Assembly: GCF_028689845.1 (NCBI RefSeq)
Contig: NZ_JAQVCH010000001.1
Coordinates: 1 to 64,000 of the forward strand
DNA: 64,000 nucleotides
Reading direction: 5' to 3'
Source of the DNA: Flavobacterium sp.
GTDB lineage: Bacteria; Bacteroidota; Bacteroidia; Flavobacteriales; Flavobacteriaceae
The notes beneath the pieces were generated by a model. The model was not told where the DNA came from. It was given only the letters and a program-made list of their open reading frames with translations, and made no database searches. Position numbers and translations under genes: made by a program. The number at the start of each line of letters is the position of its first letter. Position 1 is the stretch's first letter. Positions 8,316 through 16,211 of this stretch are shown here, one piece after another.

Positions 8316-10104
8316 AATCGTCCTCTATATCTTCTGATTCATTTGCTACCAATTTAAAATTTTGTAAATACTCATAGTTTTTGTCAAAATATAAATAAAA
8401 ATAAACAAATTTTGATTTTCCTTCAGATAGATAAGTAAGTTTAATTTCAATTCTGTTATATTCATTATTTACTTTTAAGTAGGTAGAGGCACCTGTAATT
8501 GATTTATTCTTATCTTTATCTACTTCATCTTTCAGTTCTTTAATCTTTTTAGTGAGCCCAAAATTAGATTCACAAGTAAAATCTTCAATTTTATCAGCTG
8601 AATTCGATAGCAGATAGTCAACAAATTTTTCTGATTTTTCTAATACAATGGGTAGTGATGTGTTTTTAAAATAGTAGTTATTCTTATCAAAAATAGATGT
8701 ATTTTCAGAATTCCAAACATCATTTAATCGGGAAGTTTGTAGGACTTGATAATCTGGATCTATTATAATCTTTTTAAACTCTTGCGAATTAAATTCATAT
8801 TTTACAATATTATTATCAAATGTTAATGTATCTCTGTAAGTATAATCTAATTTGTTTGTAAACTCAACTTCTACCATATTTATTCTATTGATAGAACAAT
8901 TTACATAGAGTTTGCCTTCATTCTCTGTTATATAAAAATCTGGTAAATTGAAGCTTAAATCGTATTTGTTTTCTGAATTTAAAAAATATAAAAGTTCTTG
9001 ATAAGGAATAATTTTAGAGTTATTTAGATAATGATTTTTGTAAAATTCATGGAGCTTATTAAAAACATTTATACCTCTACTCTCCATATCAAAAAGAAAA
9101 AGCGGTGCTAACTCATAACTGTAGACAAAAGATTCTTTCTTGTTTTTTTTATTTTCTAAAGCAGATTTAAAATCATAATTCCCTTCAATATGATATAATT
9201 TTACGTTTTTTTGGTTATTAACATATTTGTCTTCACCAATATTATCCATATATTTTAATGCTAAGTATTCGGCAATGCCTTCGGTAAGAATACGATTATC
9301 TAATGTAATTCCTCCAACTCCCCACCATAAATGAGAAACTTCATGAGCTATTAGTCTTTTTTGTAATGGAATTTTCTCGTCCAAAATTTTTGTATCAAAA
9401 ACTATTGCATTTTCAAGAGTCTTAGCATCAGGGGTTTTAATTGGGATAAAAATAATTTTTGGCTTTTTAGTAATATTGGGATAAAATTTTTGGAAAAAAG
9501 AAAAAGCATTATCAATTTCTGTAAGAATTTCTTTTACTCGCTTGCCTTTATTAAAATCGTTTTCCAGTGTAAAAACATCAAAACCAAGAATAGTATTTTT
9601 TATAAAATCGCCTGCTATTATTGGTGGTGGATAAGTATACGTCTCTTGAAGGTCACTTTCGTCTGGATAAATAACTTGAAATTTTTTAGGAAAATCAAAA
9701 TGTAAGTCGAATTTCTTTTTTTTAGAAAAATCGCTTTTAAGAATTGGAAGATAGTTGATTGTTGTTATAAAAAAATCAGAAGATTTTAAATAAGATGAAT
9801 TTTTACTTTTTGGCAAATTGATAACAAAATTAATTCTTTTAGAAACAGGTTTGTATTCAATTAATTGAACACCATTAAGTTTCACTCCCCTTATTAATTT
9901 TGCAAAGTCATTATGTATTAGTATTTCATTATCGATAACAATTTCATCTTGATTCTTTTCTAAATTAAGAAGTTCCGCATTAATTGATAAGTTACCAAAT
10001 AAATCCATTTTGATATTTGCCTCAATGTCAATTTCTTGACTTAACAAACTCTCTGAAATATTAAATACAAGAAATATAGTTAAAAAAATATTTTTCATTT
10101 TCAT
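8305..10104 (-). CDS. Secreted M1-like (gluzincin) metallopeptidase
   Basis: The protein has 599 residues with an N-terminal signal peptide (MKMKNIFLTIFLVF to about residue 22). The zinc site is HEVSH (H254, E255, H258) with the third ligand likely E275 in TEGIAEYLA; that spacing is two residues shorter than in aminopeptidase N. LENAIVF at about 230-236 resembles the GxMEN substrate motif. The C-terminal 200 residues are not recognisable and end in an acidic tail. In this context it may trim exported peptide outside the inner membrane. It follows the small peptide gene after a terminator-like hairpin, so it may receive only read-through transcription. Confidence 0.7.
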   Translation of the reverse strand: MKMKNIFLTIFLVFNISESLLSQEIDIEANIKMDLFGNLSINAELLNLEKNQDEIVIDNEILIHNDFAKLIRGVKLNGVQLIEYKPVSKRINFVINLPKSKNSSYLKSSDFFITTINYLPILKSDFSKKKKFDLHFDFPKKFQVIYPDESDLQETYTYPPPIIAGDFIKNTILGFDVFTLENDFNKGKRVKEILTEIDNAFSFFQKFYPNITKKPKIIFIPIKTPDAKTLENAIVFDTKILDEKIPLQKRLIAHEVSHLWWGVGGITLDNRILTEGIAEYLALKYMDNIGEDKYVNNQKNVKLYHIEGNYDFKSALENKKNKKESFVYSYELAPLFLFDMESRGINVFNKLHEFYKNHYLNNSKIIPYQELLYFLNSENKYDLSFNLPDFYITENEGKLYVNCSINRINMVEVEFTNKLDYTYRDTLTFDNNIVKYEFNSQEFKKIIIDPDYQVLQTSRLNDVWNSENTSIFDKNNYYFKNTSLPIVLEKSEKFVDYLLSNSADKIEDFTCESNFGLTKKIKELKDEVDKDKNKSITGASTYLKVNNEYNRIEIKLTYLSEGKSKFVYFYLYFDKNYEYLQNFKLVANESEDIEDDYDN

Positions 10105-10118
10105 TTTTTATTAACAAA

Positions 10119-10144
10119 AAACTACTGTTATAACAGTAGTTTTA
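10119..10144 (-). terminator. Terminator or attenuator after the small peptide gene
   Basis: A perfect 26-base palindrome with 13-base arms (AAAACTACTGTTA and its complement) lies 22 bases past the peptide stop. On the minus strand it is followed by a T-rich run just before the metallopeptidase start. This layout gives strong peptide expression with reduced read-through. Confidence 0.75.
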
Positions 10145-10165
10145 AAAAGATTTAATTCTAATTGA

Positions 10166-10507
10166 CTAGTAATTAGAAACAAATTCCGGAACACAATCAT
10201 AAGTTGGATCAACATCGCCATTCAAAATATCAGCACCCTGAGTTCCGTTTTCTGGATTGAGAATATCATCTATTTGGTCGTTACCCCCATCCATATAACC
10301 CTGCCAAAAAATTTCCCCAGGATCATCAAGATCCCAAATTTCAGGCGGATTATAACTTGTCATGTAACCATCAAAATAATCTTGGTCACATTGATCAACG
10401 TAACCATCGCTGTTATAATCATCATCATCTACTCCATTTCCATTTATGTCAGTAGGACAACCTTTAACCAATTCTATTTTTTTAAGTTTAAATTCTATTT
10501 TTTTCAT
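10166..10507 (-). CDS. Small Asp/Gly/Asn-rich peptide, candidate RiPP precursor
   Basis: A 113-residue peptide with a short basic start (MKKIEFKLKKIELVKG), like the KKL/KK leaders of Bacteroidota natural-product precursors. The rest is strongly acidic with three cysteines (C17, C40, C105). Residues 17-48 resemble thrombospondin type 3 or dockerin calcium loops: DINGNGVDDDD, then DYNSDGYVDQCD. Many Tyr, Trp and Phe residues sit next to Asp or Gly (FDGYM, FWQGYMDGG). No Gly-Gly leader site is visible. It has its own promoter and terminator and lies 106 bases after the two radical SAM-type genes on the same strand. I infer that it is the modified substrate. A free calcium-binding secreted peptide is the alternative. 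Confidence 0.6.
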   Translation of the reverse strand: MKKIEFKLKKIELVKGCPTDINGNGVDDDDYNSDGYVDQCDQDYFDGYMTSYNPPEIWDLDDPGEIFWQGYMDGGNDQIDDILNPENGTQGADILNGDVDPTYDCVPEFVSNY

Positions 10508-10538
10508 CTTATAATAAATATTTAATGTTTTAACTTTT

Positions 10539-10570
10539 CAAAAATAATAATTTTATTAACATATTAACAA
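10539..10570 (-). promoter_or_regulatory. Dedicated promoter of the small peptide gene
   Basis: On the minus strand TTG (10570-10568), 21 bases, then TATTTTTG (10546-10539) matches the Bacteroidota consensus TTTG-N17-23-TAnnTTTG. The peptide ATG lies 31 bases downstream. It gives the peptide gene a transcript separate from the upstream radical SAM genes. Confidence 0.6.
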
Positions 10571-10613
10571 CAGTAATATAATTTATAACAAATCTTAATA
10601 AATAAATAAAAAA

Positions 10614-11588
10614 TTATGGATTTAAATGAGTTATAATATGTGATCCAACTTTAATTTTTTTACTTTCTACTTTGATTTTAATATTTTCGTGATTGTTAAT
10701 TATGCTCTCTAATATATTTTTTTCAATTGCTAATTTAATAATTTTACAATTTCCACTATTAATTGAACAAATATATGGATGAGAAGAAAATAATTTATAA
10801 AAATTATTTGAAAAACAAGCATGTTGAGCCCAACATTTATTACATCGATAATTTTTATCTTCTCTTGTAAAAATTATCTCATCATCCGTAATACTAATAA
10901 TATCAGTAGGCCTTATTCTCAATTCAGATTCTAATGATTTTTTGAACATCAGACTATTCTGAACATTAATTAAATAAAGACTAATTTTTTCTAATTCGTT
11001 TTCATTAATCACTTTCGAGAACAAATAAGGAGAAATTTTAACTACTGAACTCTTTAATTGTAAATCTTTATCAAAATTATTTAAAATAGAATAATGTTCA
11101 TAAAATATTTTAATTGAACTATTTTCTCTTAATCTTTTGTAATTACCATTAAATTTAGCAATTACATTTTCTTCATCTCTATTTATTCTGCATAAAATTA
11201 CAATCCTTTCATAACCATTTATCCATTTTATTATACTTTCAATAAAATAAAAAGAATCATAATTCATCTCAAAAATTATAATAATTTTATTGTAATGATT
11301 ATAGGAATCTAAAATAGTTTTTAGAATTAAAGCAAATGAAGATTCTTTTCTAACATTAATATTTATTACTAAATTTTTAGTCACCTTTTTTTCAGCCTCA
11401 GATTGAAGGTCTTTATTAATAGTCTTTTCAATTTCATCATCTATATTAAAATTCGCAGTTTCTTGATTTAAATAATGATATTGTTTTTCATTAATCTGAA
11501 ATATTCTATTCATTTTTTTTGAAAACAAAAAAAAGTTCTTATCCTCTTTTATTGTATGTATGTCGCCTGTTTGTAATAAATATTTCAT
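10614..11588 (-). CDS. Degenerate radical SAM-like SPASM protein (maturase partner)
   Basis: This 324-residue protein has the layout of a peptide-modifying radical SAM protein: a PqqD-like N-terminal part (residues 1-70), a barrel-like middle, and a SPASM-type tail. Where the CxxxCxxC iron-sulfur motif should be (after LVININVRKESSF, about residue 80) no cysteine remains. The tail keeps C249, C252, C258, C274 and C281 in a C-x2-C-x5-C arrangement (CNKCWAQHAC). It starts one base after the active radical SAM gene ends, so the two are cotranscribed and probably translationally coupled. I infer a non-catalytic partner that binds the substrate or an auxiliary cluster. I know of no named family for it. 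Confidence 0.5.
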   Translation of the reverse strand: MKYLLQTGDIHTIKEDKNFFLFSKKMNRIFQINEKQYHYLNQETANFNIDDEIEKTINKDLQSEAEKKVTKNLVININVRKESSFALILKTILDSYNHYNKIIIIFEMNYDSFYFIESIIKWINGYERIVILCRINRDEENVIAKFNGNYKRLRENSSIKIFYEHYSILNNFDKDLQLKSSVVKISPYLFSKVINENELEKISLYLINVQNSLMFKKSLESELRIRPTDIISITDDEIIFTREDKNYRCNKCWAQHACFSNNFYKLFSSHPYICSINSGNCKIIKLAIEKNILESIINNHENIKIKVESKKIKVGSHIITHLNP

Positions 11589-11589
11589 T

Positions 11590-12903
11590 TCACTTGAGAT
11601 TTATTTTATTTATTAAGTACTCTCTATCGCTAGTATCGAGTGAATTATAAAAGCTAAAAAGAGATTTAATTTTATGATGCATTTTTAAACAATGTTCTTG
11701 GTCTAGCTCTGTTATTGAGCCATTTTTAACATAGTTATTGTGTATACAACCACCACCTCCACAATAATATTTTGCAAAGCAACCTTTACATTGCGGATGA
11801 TCGTTTATAAAATCAACATCATACTTCTTTTCATTCTTTTCATCATTTGAAGAGTCAACCTTTCCTATTTTAAAATCACTATTACCCACAAATCTATGGC
11901 ATGGGTAAATATCGCCATTAACAGCAATTCCTCTCATATTTCTTGATACACCGCAATACTGATTATTTTTTACTTTATTTATAAATTGTTTTAGGTAAAC
12001 AACATATTTTGATCCTAAAAACTCTTCTAAACTTTCTCTTTGTTTAATTGCTTTAGTAAATTCTTCTAGCTCTTTCTTATCATATTCTAAAAGTTGTTTT
12101 CTTTGATCCTCTGTTAAATCGTTAACATTATAATTTTCTTTAGAAAAATCAGATAATGTTACTGCCTCAACAAAGCTGTTTTTAAAACCAATTTTTTTTA
12201 AATTATCTCTATAATACAATAATTCTTTTGAATGATTTGTTATTGTTGCTCTAGCAGTTGCATTTCCATTTCTGGATTCTAAAAATTTTTTTACTTTAGG
12301 CAAAATGCTTTCATAGGAGCCTTTCCCTCCACGAAAAGGTCTATTAACATCTTGTGTATCTTTATCTCCATCAAAACTTACAGTAACTTCAAAATTATTA
12401 ATATTTAAAAAGTCATTAACGACATCGTCAAATTTTGTTCCATTAGTCACAATAGCAAATTTGAATTTCTTTGGCACCTCTAACTCCTTTGCTTTACAAA
12501 AACTTACAACCTCTTCAATCATTGGCATATTCAAAAGAGGTTCTCCACCAAAAAAAACAACCTTGAGTATTTTTTCATTGCCGGAATTCTTAATTAAATA
12601 TTCAATTGCATTTAAAGCATTTCCTTTATTCATTTTTCCTTTTAATCCATATTCCCCATCAATGCCATAACAGTAGCCACAAACTAAGTTACATACTTGG
12701 GCGACATTCAAATGAATATTTGTTAAGTTTTTTAAATTTGAATTACTTTCTGCATCTTTTGAATGAGGAATTAATTCCTCTATGGAAACTTCATTATTTT
12801 TTACAGATTGATATAAGTTTTCGTCGATATTATATAGGTTAAAACTTTCAACATCATAAATAAAATAATTTTGTTCGAATTCAATTAATTTAAGAAATCT
12901 CAT
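11590..12903 (-). CDS. Radical SAM/SPASM peptide maturase
   Basis: The 437-residue enzyme has the radical SAM motif CNLVCGYC (C71, C75, C78), followed by FFGGEPLLN, the usual SAM-binding GGE. The C-terminal SPASM domain holds further cysteines: CGVSRNMRGIAVNGDIYPCH, CKGCFAKYYCGGGGC and a last CLKMH. Such proteins install thioether, carbon-carbon or epimer modifications on ribosomal peptides. An N-terminal 50 residues before the barrel resemble a peptide-recognition segment. It is the first gene of the minus-strand set, with a divergent ABC exporter 40 bases away. The likely substrate is the Asp-rich peptide at 10166-10507; the chemistry cannot be predicted. Confidence 0.88.
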   Translation of the reverse strand: MRFLKLIEFEQNYFIYDVESFNLYNIDENLYQSVKNNEVSIEELIPHSKDAESNSNLKNLTNIHLNVAQVCNLVCGYCYGIDGEYGLKGKMNKGNALNAIEYLIKNSGNEKILKVVFFGGEPLLNMPMIEEVVSFCKAKELEVPKKFKFAIVTNGTKFDDVVNDFLNINNFEVTVSFDGDKDTQDVNRPFRGGKGSYESILPKVKKFLESRNGNATARATITNHSKELLYYRDNLKKIGFKNSFVEAVTLSDFSKENYNVNDLTEDQRKQLLEYDKKELEEFTKAIKQRESLEEFLGSKYVVYLKQFINKVKNNQYCGVSRNMRGIAVNGDIYPCHRFVGNSDFKIGKVDSSNDEKNEKKYDVDFINDHPQCKGCFAKYYCGGGGCIHNNYVKNGSITELDQEHCLKMHHKIKSLFSFYNSLDTSDREYLINKINLK

Positions 12904-12913
12904 AAAACTGGTA

Positions 12914-12921
12914 TATATTTG
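12914..12921 (+). promoter_or_regulatory. -7 element for the ABC exporter
   Basis: TATATTTG is a perfect TAnnTTTG and lies 22 bases before the ATG at 12944. It faces a mirror-image element on the other strand. No clear -33 TTG is seen. Confidence 0.5.
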
Positions 12922-12925
12922 TTTT

Positions 12926-12933
12926 CAAATCTA
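12926..12933 (-). promoter_or_regulatory. -7 element for the radical SAM operon
   Basis: On the minus strand this reads TAGATTTG, again a perfect TAnnTTTG, 22 bases before the radical SAM ATG at 12903. It overlaps the expected start site of the plus-strand promoter, so the two promoters probably compete. Confidence 0.5.
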
Positions 12934-12943
12934 AATATTAATT

Positions 12944-15064
12944 ATGAAAGAAGAAAATAAAATAAATATTTTTAAATGGATATGTAAGTATTATAAAAAA
13001 ATATATACTTATGAGTATTTAAATGAACAATTTATTATCTCGCCCTATAGTGAGTCTTTATTAATTATGAGTGATGTGGGTGAAGCTTTCGGATTAAGAA
13101 CAATAATAGAAAGAATTAATTTTGAGGATTTTAAAAAATTAAACTTTGATAAACCTATTGTTATTGAAATTGATAACAGACTTATTGGAGTGCTTAAAAA
13201 AGGTAAATCTGTAACACTATTTGAAAACAGCACTGAAACAAATACAAAATGGGATTCATTACAATTTAAGGATGAAAAAATCAGAATATTAACTTTAGAA
13301 GCAACACCTCAATTTTTTTCTAAAACTAATAAAAACAAAGAAGGACTAGGCTTTTTAATGTCTTATATACTTCCTTACAAGAAATACTTGTTTCAATTGA
13401 GTTTAGGTGTACTGATCATAACACTTTTACAAGTCATTGCACCTTTTTTAACTCAAATGCTCATCGATAATGGAGTTAATGGAAAAGACTTAAATTTAGT
13501 ACATGTTATTTTAATTGCTTTGATAGTTTTACAGTTAAGTAAAGTGATTTCTGAATTCATTAGAAACTGGATTTATCTTCACATCAGCTCAAGAATCAAT
13601 TTATCACTCGTTTCAGATTTTTTAATTAAGTTATTCAAATTACCTGTAGGTTTTTTTAACTCTAGATCTATAGGAGATATTATGCAACGGATTGACGATC
13701 AAAGGAGAGTTGAAAATTTTTTAACTGTTTCTATGATTAACATACTATTTTCTGGACTAACTTTCGTTGTTTTTTCATTTATACTTTATTTTTATGATAG
13801 TACTATCGCTTTAGTATTTCTAAGTGCTAGTTTTTTATATATAATATGGAATATTTTCTTTATGAATGTTAGAAAAAAACTCGACATAAATATTTTCAGA
13901 CTTACTTCAACTAATAAAAACCTTCTTGTTCAAATTTTACAAAATATGCAAGATATAAAATTAGAAAATATTGAAAAACAAGAGAGATGGCAATGGGAAA
14001 GGACTCAAGTAAGTTTATTTGAGCAAAAGAAAAAAAATCTTTATTACGAGCAAATTAACACTTTAGGCTCAGTTTTTATAAATGAATTAAAAAATATATT
14101 AATATTATATTACTCAGCTATTTCAGTTATTAATGGAGAAATAACACTTGGTGCAATGGTTGCCATACAATATATAATTGGTCAAACTAATAAACCAATT
14201 TCAGATTTTTCTAAATTTATAATAGACTATCAAATGGCTATTATTAGTATTCGCAGAATAACTGCAATACATGATGAAAATAATGAGCATGAAAAAATAA
14301 ATGAAGTTATTACATCAATTCCTGAGGAAAACAAAATACTTTTTAATGATGTAAGTTATAGATACTCAGAAAAAGGTAAGAATACATTTGGAATGGACAA
14401 ACTTAATTTTGAGATTCCTGAAAAAAAAGTTACAGCTATAATTGGGAGTAGCGGAAGTGGCAAAACTTCAATCCTCAAGTTAATTTTAAAACTTCAAAAT
14501 CCTAATAGTGGTAAAATCTTGATTGGTGGTATCAATTTGAAAAATGTTAACACTCGATGGTGGAGATCAAATTGTGGAGTAATTTTTCAAGACAGTAATT
14601 TATTTAATAAATCCATACTCAGAAATATTGTAGGAGATACCGTAAATATAGATATGGATAGACTTGTTTATGCTATAAACACTACCAATATTAGTCAGTA
14701 TATTGATAATCTACCAAATGGACTAAAAACAATTGTAAATGGAAATGGTAAAGGACTAAGTGCTGGTCAAAAACAAAGAATATTACTAGCTAGATTGGTA
14801 TATAAAAATCCGAAATTTGTCTTTTTAGATGAAGCAACAAGCTCTTTAGATGTAACAAATGAATATGAAATACTAAGGAATCTTAAAGACTTTTTCTTAG
14901 ACAAAACAGTTATAATTATTACACATAAATTAAATAGAGTTATTAATGCTGATAAAATTATTTTAATAAATAATGGCAAAATTATTCAACAAGGAACTCA
15001 TGATGAATTAATTAATTCTGAAAACAGCACTTATAATAAAATGTTAGAATTATCTTCAATATAA
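12944..15064 (+). CDS. Peptide ABC exporter with degenerate C39-like domain
   Basis: A 706-residue half-transporter. Residues 1-110 resemble a C39 bacteriocin peptidase domain (WICKYYKKIYTYEYLNE, SDVGEAFGLRTIIERINFEDF) but lack the DCGPxC catalytic segment and the His, so it should bind rather than cut leaders, as the C39-like domain of HlyB does. A six-helix membrane domain follows at about 140-430. The ATPase has Walker A IIGSSGSGKTS, signature LSAGQKQR and Walker B FVFLDEATSSLD. It should work with the HlyD protein at 3834-5165. It is divergent from the radical SAM gene and leads the serine hydrolase and TlpA genes. Confidence 0.85.
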   Translation: MKEENKINIFKWICKYYKKIYTYEYLNEQFIISPYSESLLIMSDVGEAFGLRTIIERINFEDFKKLNFDKPIVIEIDNRLIGVLKKGKSVTLFENSTETNTKWDSLQFKDEKIRILTLEATPQFFSKTNKNKEGLGFLMSYILPYKKYLFQLSLGVLIITLLQVIAPFLTQMLIDNGVNGKDLNLVHVILIALIVLQLSKVISEFIRNWIYLHISSRINLSLVSDFLIKLFKLPVGFFNSRSIGDIMQRIDDQRRVENFLTVSMINILFSGLTFVVFSFILYFYDSTIALVFLSASFLYIIWNIFFMNVRKKLDINIFRLTSTNKNLLVQILQNMQDIKLENIEKQERWQWERTQVSLFEQKKKNLYYEQINTLGSVFINELKNILILYYSAISVINGEITLGAMVAIQYIIGQTNKPISDFSKFIIDYQMAIISIRRITAIHDENNEHEKINEVITSIPEENKILFNDVSYRYSEKGKNTFGMDKLNFEIPEKKVTAIIGSSGSGKTSILKLILKLQNPNSGKILIGGINLKNVNTRWWRSNCGVIFQDSNLFNKSILRNIVGDTVNIDMDRLVYAINTTNISQYIDNLPNGLKTIVNGNGKGLSAGQKQRILLARLVYKNPKFVFLDEATSSLDVTNEYEILRNLKDFFLDKTVIIITHKLNRVINADKIILINNGKIIQQGTHDELINSENSTYNKMLELSSI

Positions 15065-15101
15065 AACCATAAAATCTATTTGATATATTATTCACTCTGA
15101 A

Positions 15102-16196
15102 ATGTTAATAAAAACCATATACATATTATACTTTCTACTACTATTATTAAAACTAGATTGTTGTCACTCTCAAAGTGAAATTTCAAAAATCAATAATAAA
15201 ACTCAAAAGATAATTGAAAAATACTTGGTAAAAGAAAATATCCCAGGAATGTCAATAACAGTAACATTAAATGATTCTGTAATTTTCAGTAAAGGTTTTG
15301 GATTTTCAGATATTGAAAACAAAAAGCCTGTTTATCCCAATAGCACCAAGTTCAGAATTGCAAGTATAACCAAAACCATTACTGCCTCCACAATAGCCAG
15401 ACTATCAGAATTAAATATAATTGATTTGAAAAAAAGTGTTTACCACTATCTAGATAGTTTGCCAAGAAAGCAATTTGATTTTACAATAGAGGAAGTTGGT
15501 GGTCATTTATCTGGAATAAGAAGAGTTCCAAGTGGTGAAAAATACACTTGTGACAATCAATATCAAAAGAGTAATTTTTATTCTATTTTTAATACTGACA
15601 ACTTGTTATTTGAACCGTCTACCTCTTATGAATATAGCAACTATGGCTACAAGCTATTGGGGGTAATTATTGAAAAACAAACCCAAGAGAGTATCTTTGA
15701 TAATCATAAAAAATATATTTTAAATGTACTCGGTTTAGAGAATACAGTTCCAGAAACCAAAATTCATGATTCCTTAACTTCAAAATTTTATATTGAGAAA
15801 AAAGGAGAGATTATAGAAGCTCCTTGTTTAGATTGTACATTTAAGTATGCCCAAGGATGCTATCTATCAACTTCTGAAGATTTAGCAAAACTTGGTAATG
15901 CTTATCTCTTTCCCAACAGAATTCTAAAAAAAGAAACACTTGTTGAGCTAATTAGATCAAAAAAATTAAAAAATGGCATCAAAACTAATTATGGATTTGG
16001 CTTTATGAGCGGTAAAGATTTTTACGGGAATTTATTTTTTGGTCATAATGGAGCATACCAAGGTTCTAGGTCTGTTTTACGAATTTATCCAAAAAGTAAA
16101 ATTGTAATAGCAATATTGGCAAATCGTAATGTTGATGGTCTTGACAATCTTGCAACAGAGATTTCGTATAATTACAATAAAATATCAATACATTAA
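15102..16196 (+). CDS. Beta-lactamase-family serine hydrolase
   Basis: This 364-residue exported protein has a hydrophobic signal at residues 4-20 and cysteines at 20-21. The class C beta-lactamase/DD-peptidase fold shows as S88-I-T-K91 (SxxK), YSN in SYEYSNYGYKLLG, and GHNGAYQGSRS for the third (HxG) motif. Relatives are peptidases, esterases and amide hydrolases, and few are true beta-lactamases. It starts 37 bases after the ABC gene on the same strand. In this cluster it could cleave or modify the exported peptide, but a cell-wall role is equally possible. Motifs are intact, so it should be active. Confidence 0.75.
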   Translation: MLIKTIYILYFLLLLLKLDCCHSQSEISKINNKTQKIIEKYLVKENIPGMSITVTLNDSVIFSKGFGFSDIENKKPVYPNSTKFRIASITKTITASTIARLSELNIIDLKKSVYHYLDSLPRKQFDFTIEEVGGHLSGIRRVPSGEKYTCDNQYQKSNFYSIFNTDNLLFEPSTSYEYSNYGYKLLGVIIEKQTQESIFDNHKKYILNVLGLENTVPETKIHDSLTSKFYIEKKGEIIEAPCLDCTFKYAQGCYLSTSEDLAKLGNAYLFPNRILKKETLVELIRSKKLKNGIKTNYGFGFMSGKDFYGNLFFGHNGAYQGSRSVLRIYPKSKIVIAILANRNVDGLDNLATEISYNYNKISIH

Positions 16197-16211
16197 AGTA
16201 AAAACATTTAG

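Noticed and set aside
10166..10507. Dockerin or cellulosome component
   Set aside because: The calcium-loop similarity covers only part of a short peptide without the paired dockerin repeats, and no cohesin or cellulosome genes are nearby.
15102..16196. True beta-lactamase resistance gene
   Set aside because: SxxK and YxN motifs are shared by many serine hydrolases, and the gene sits in a peptide export set; resistance cannot be claimed from the sequence.
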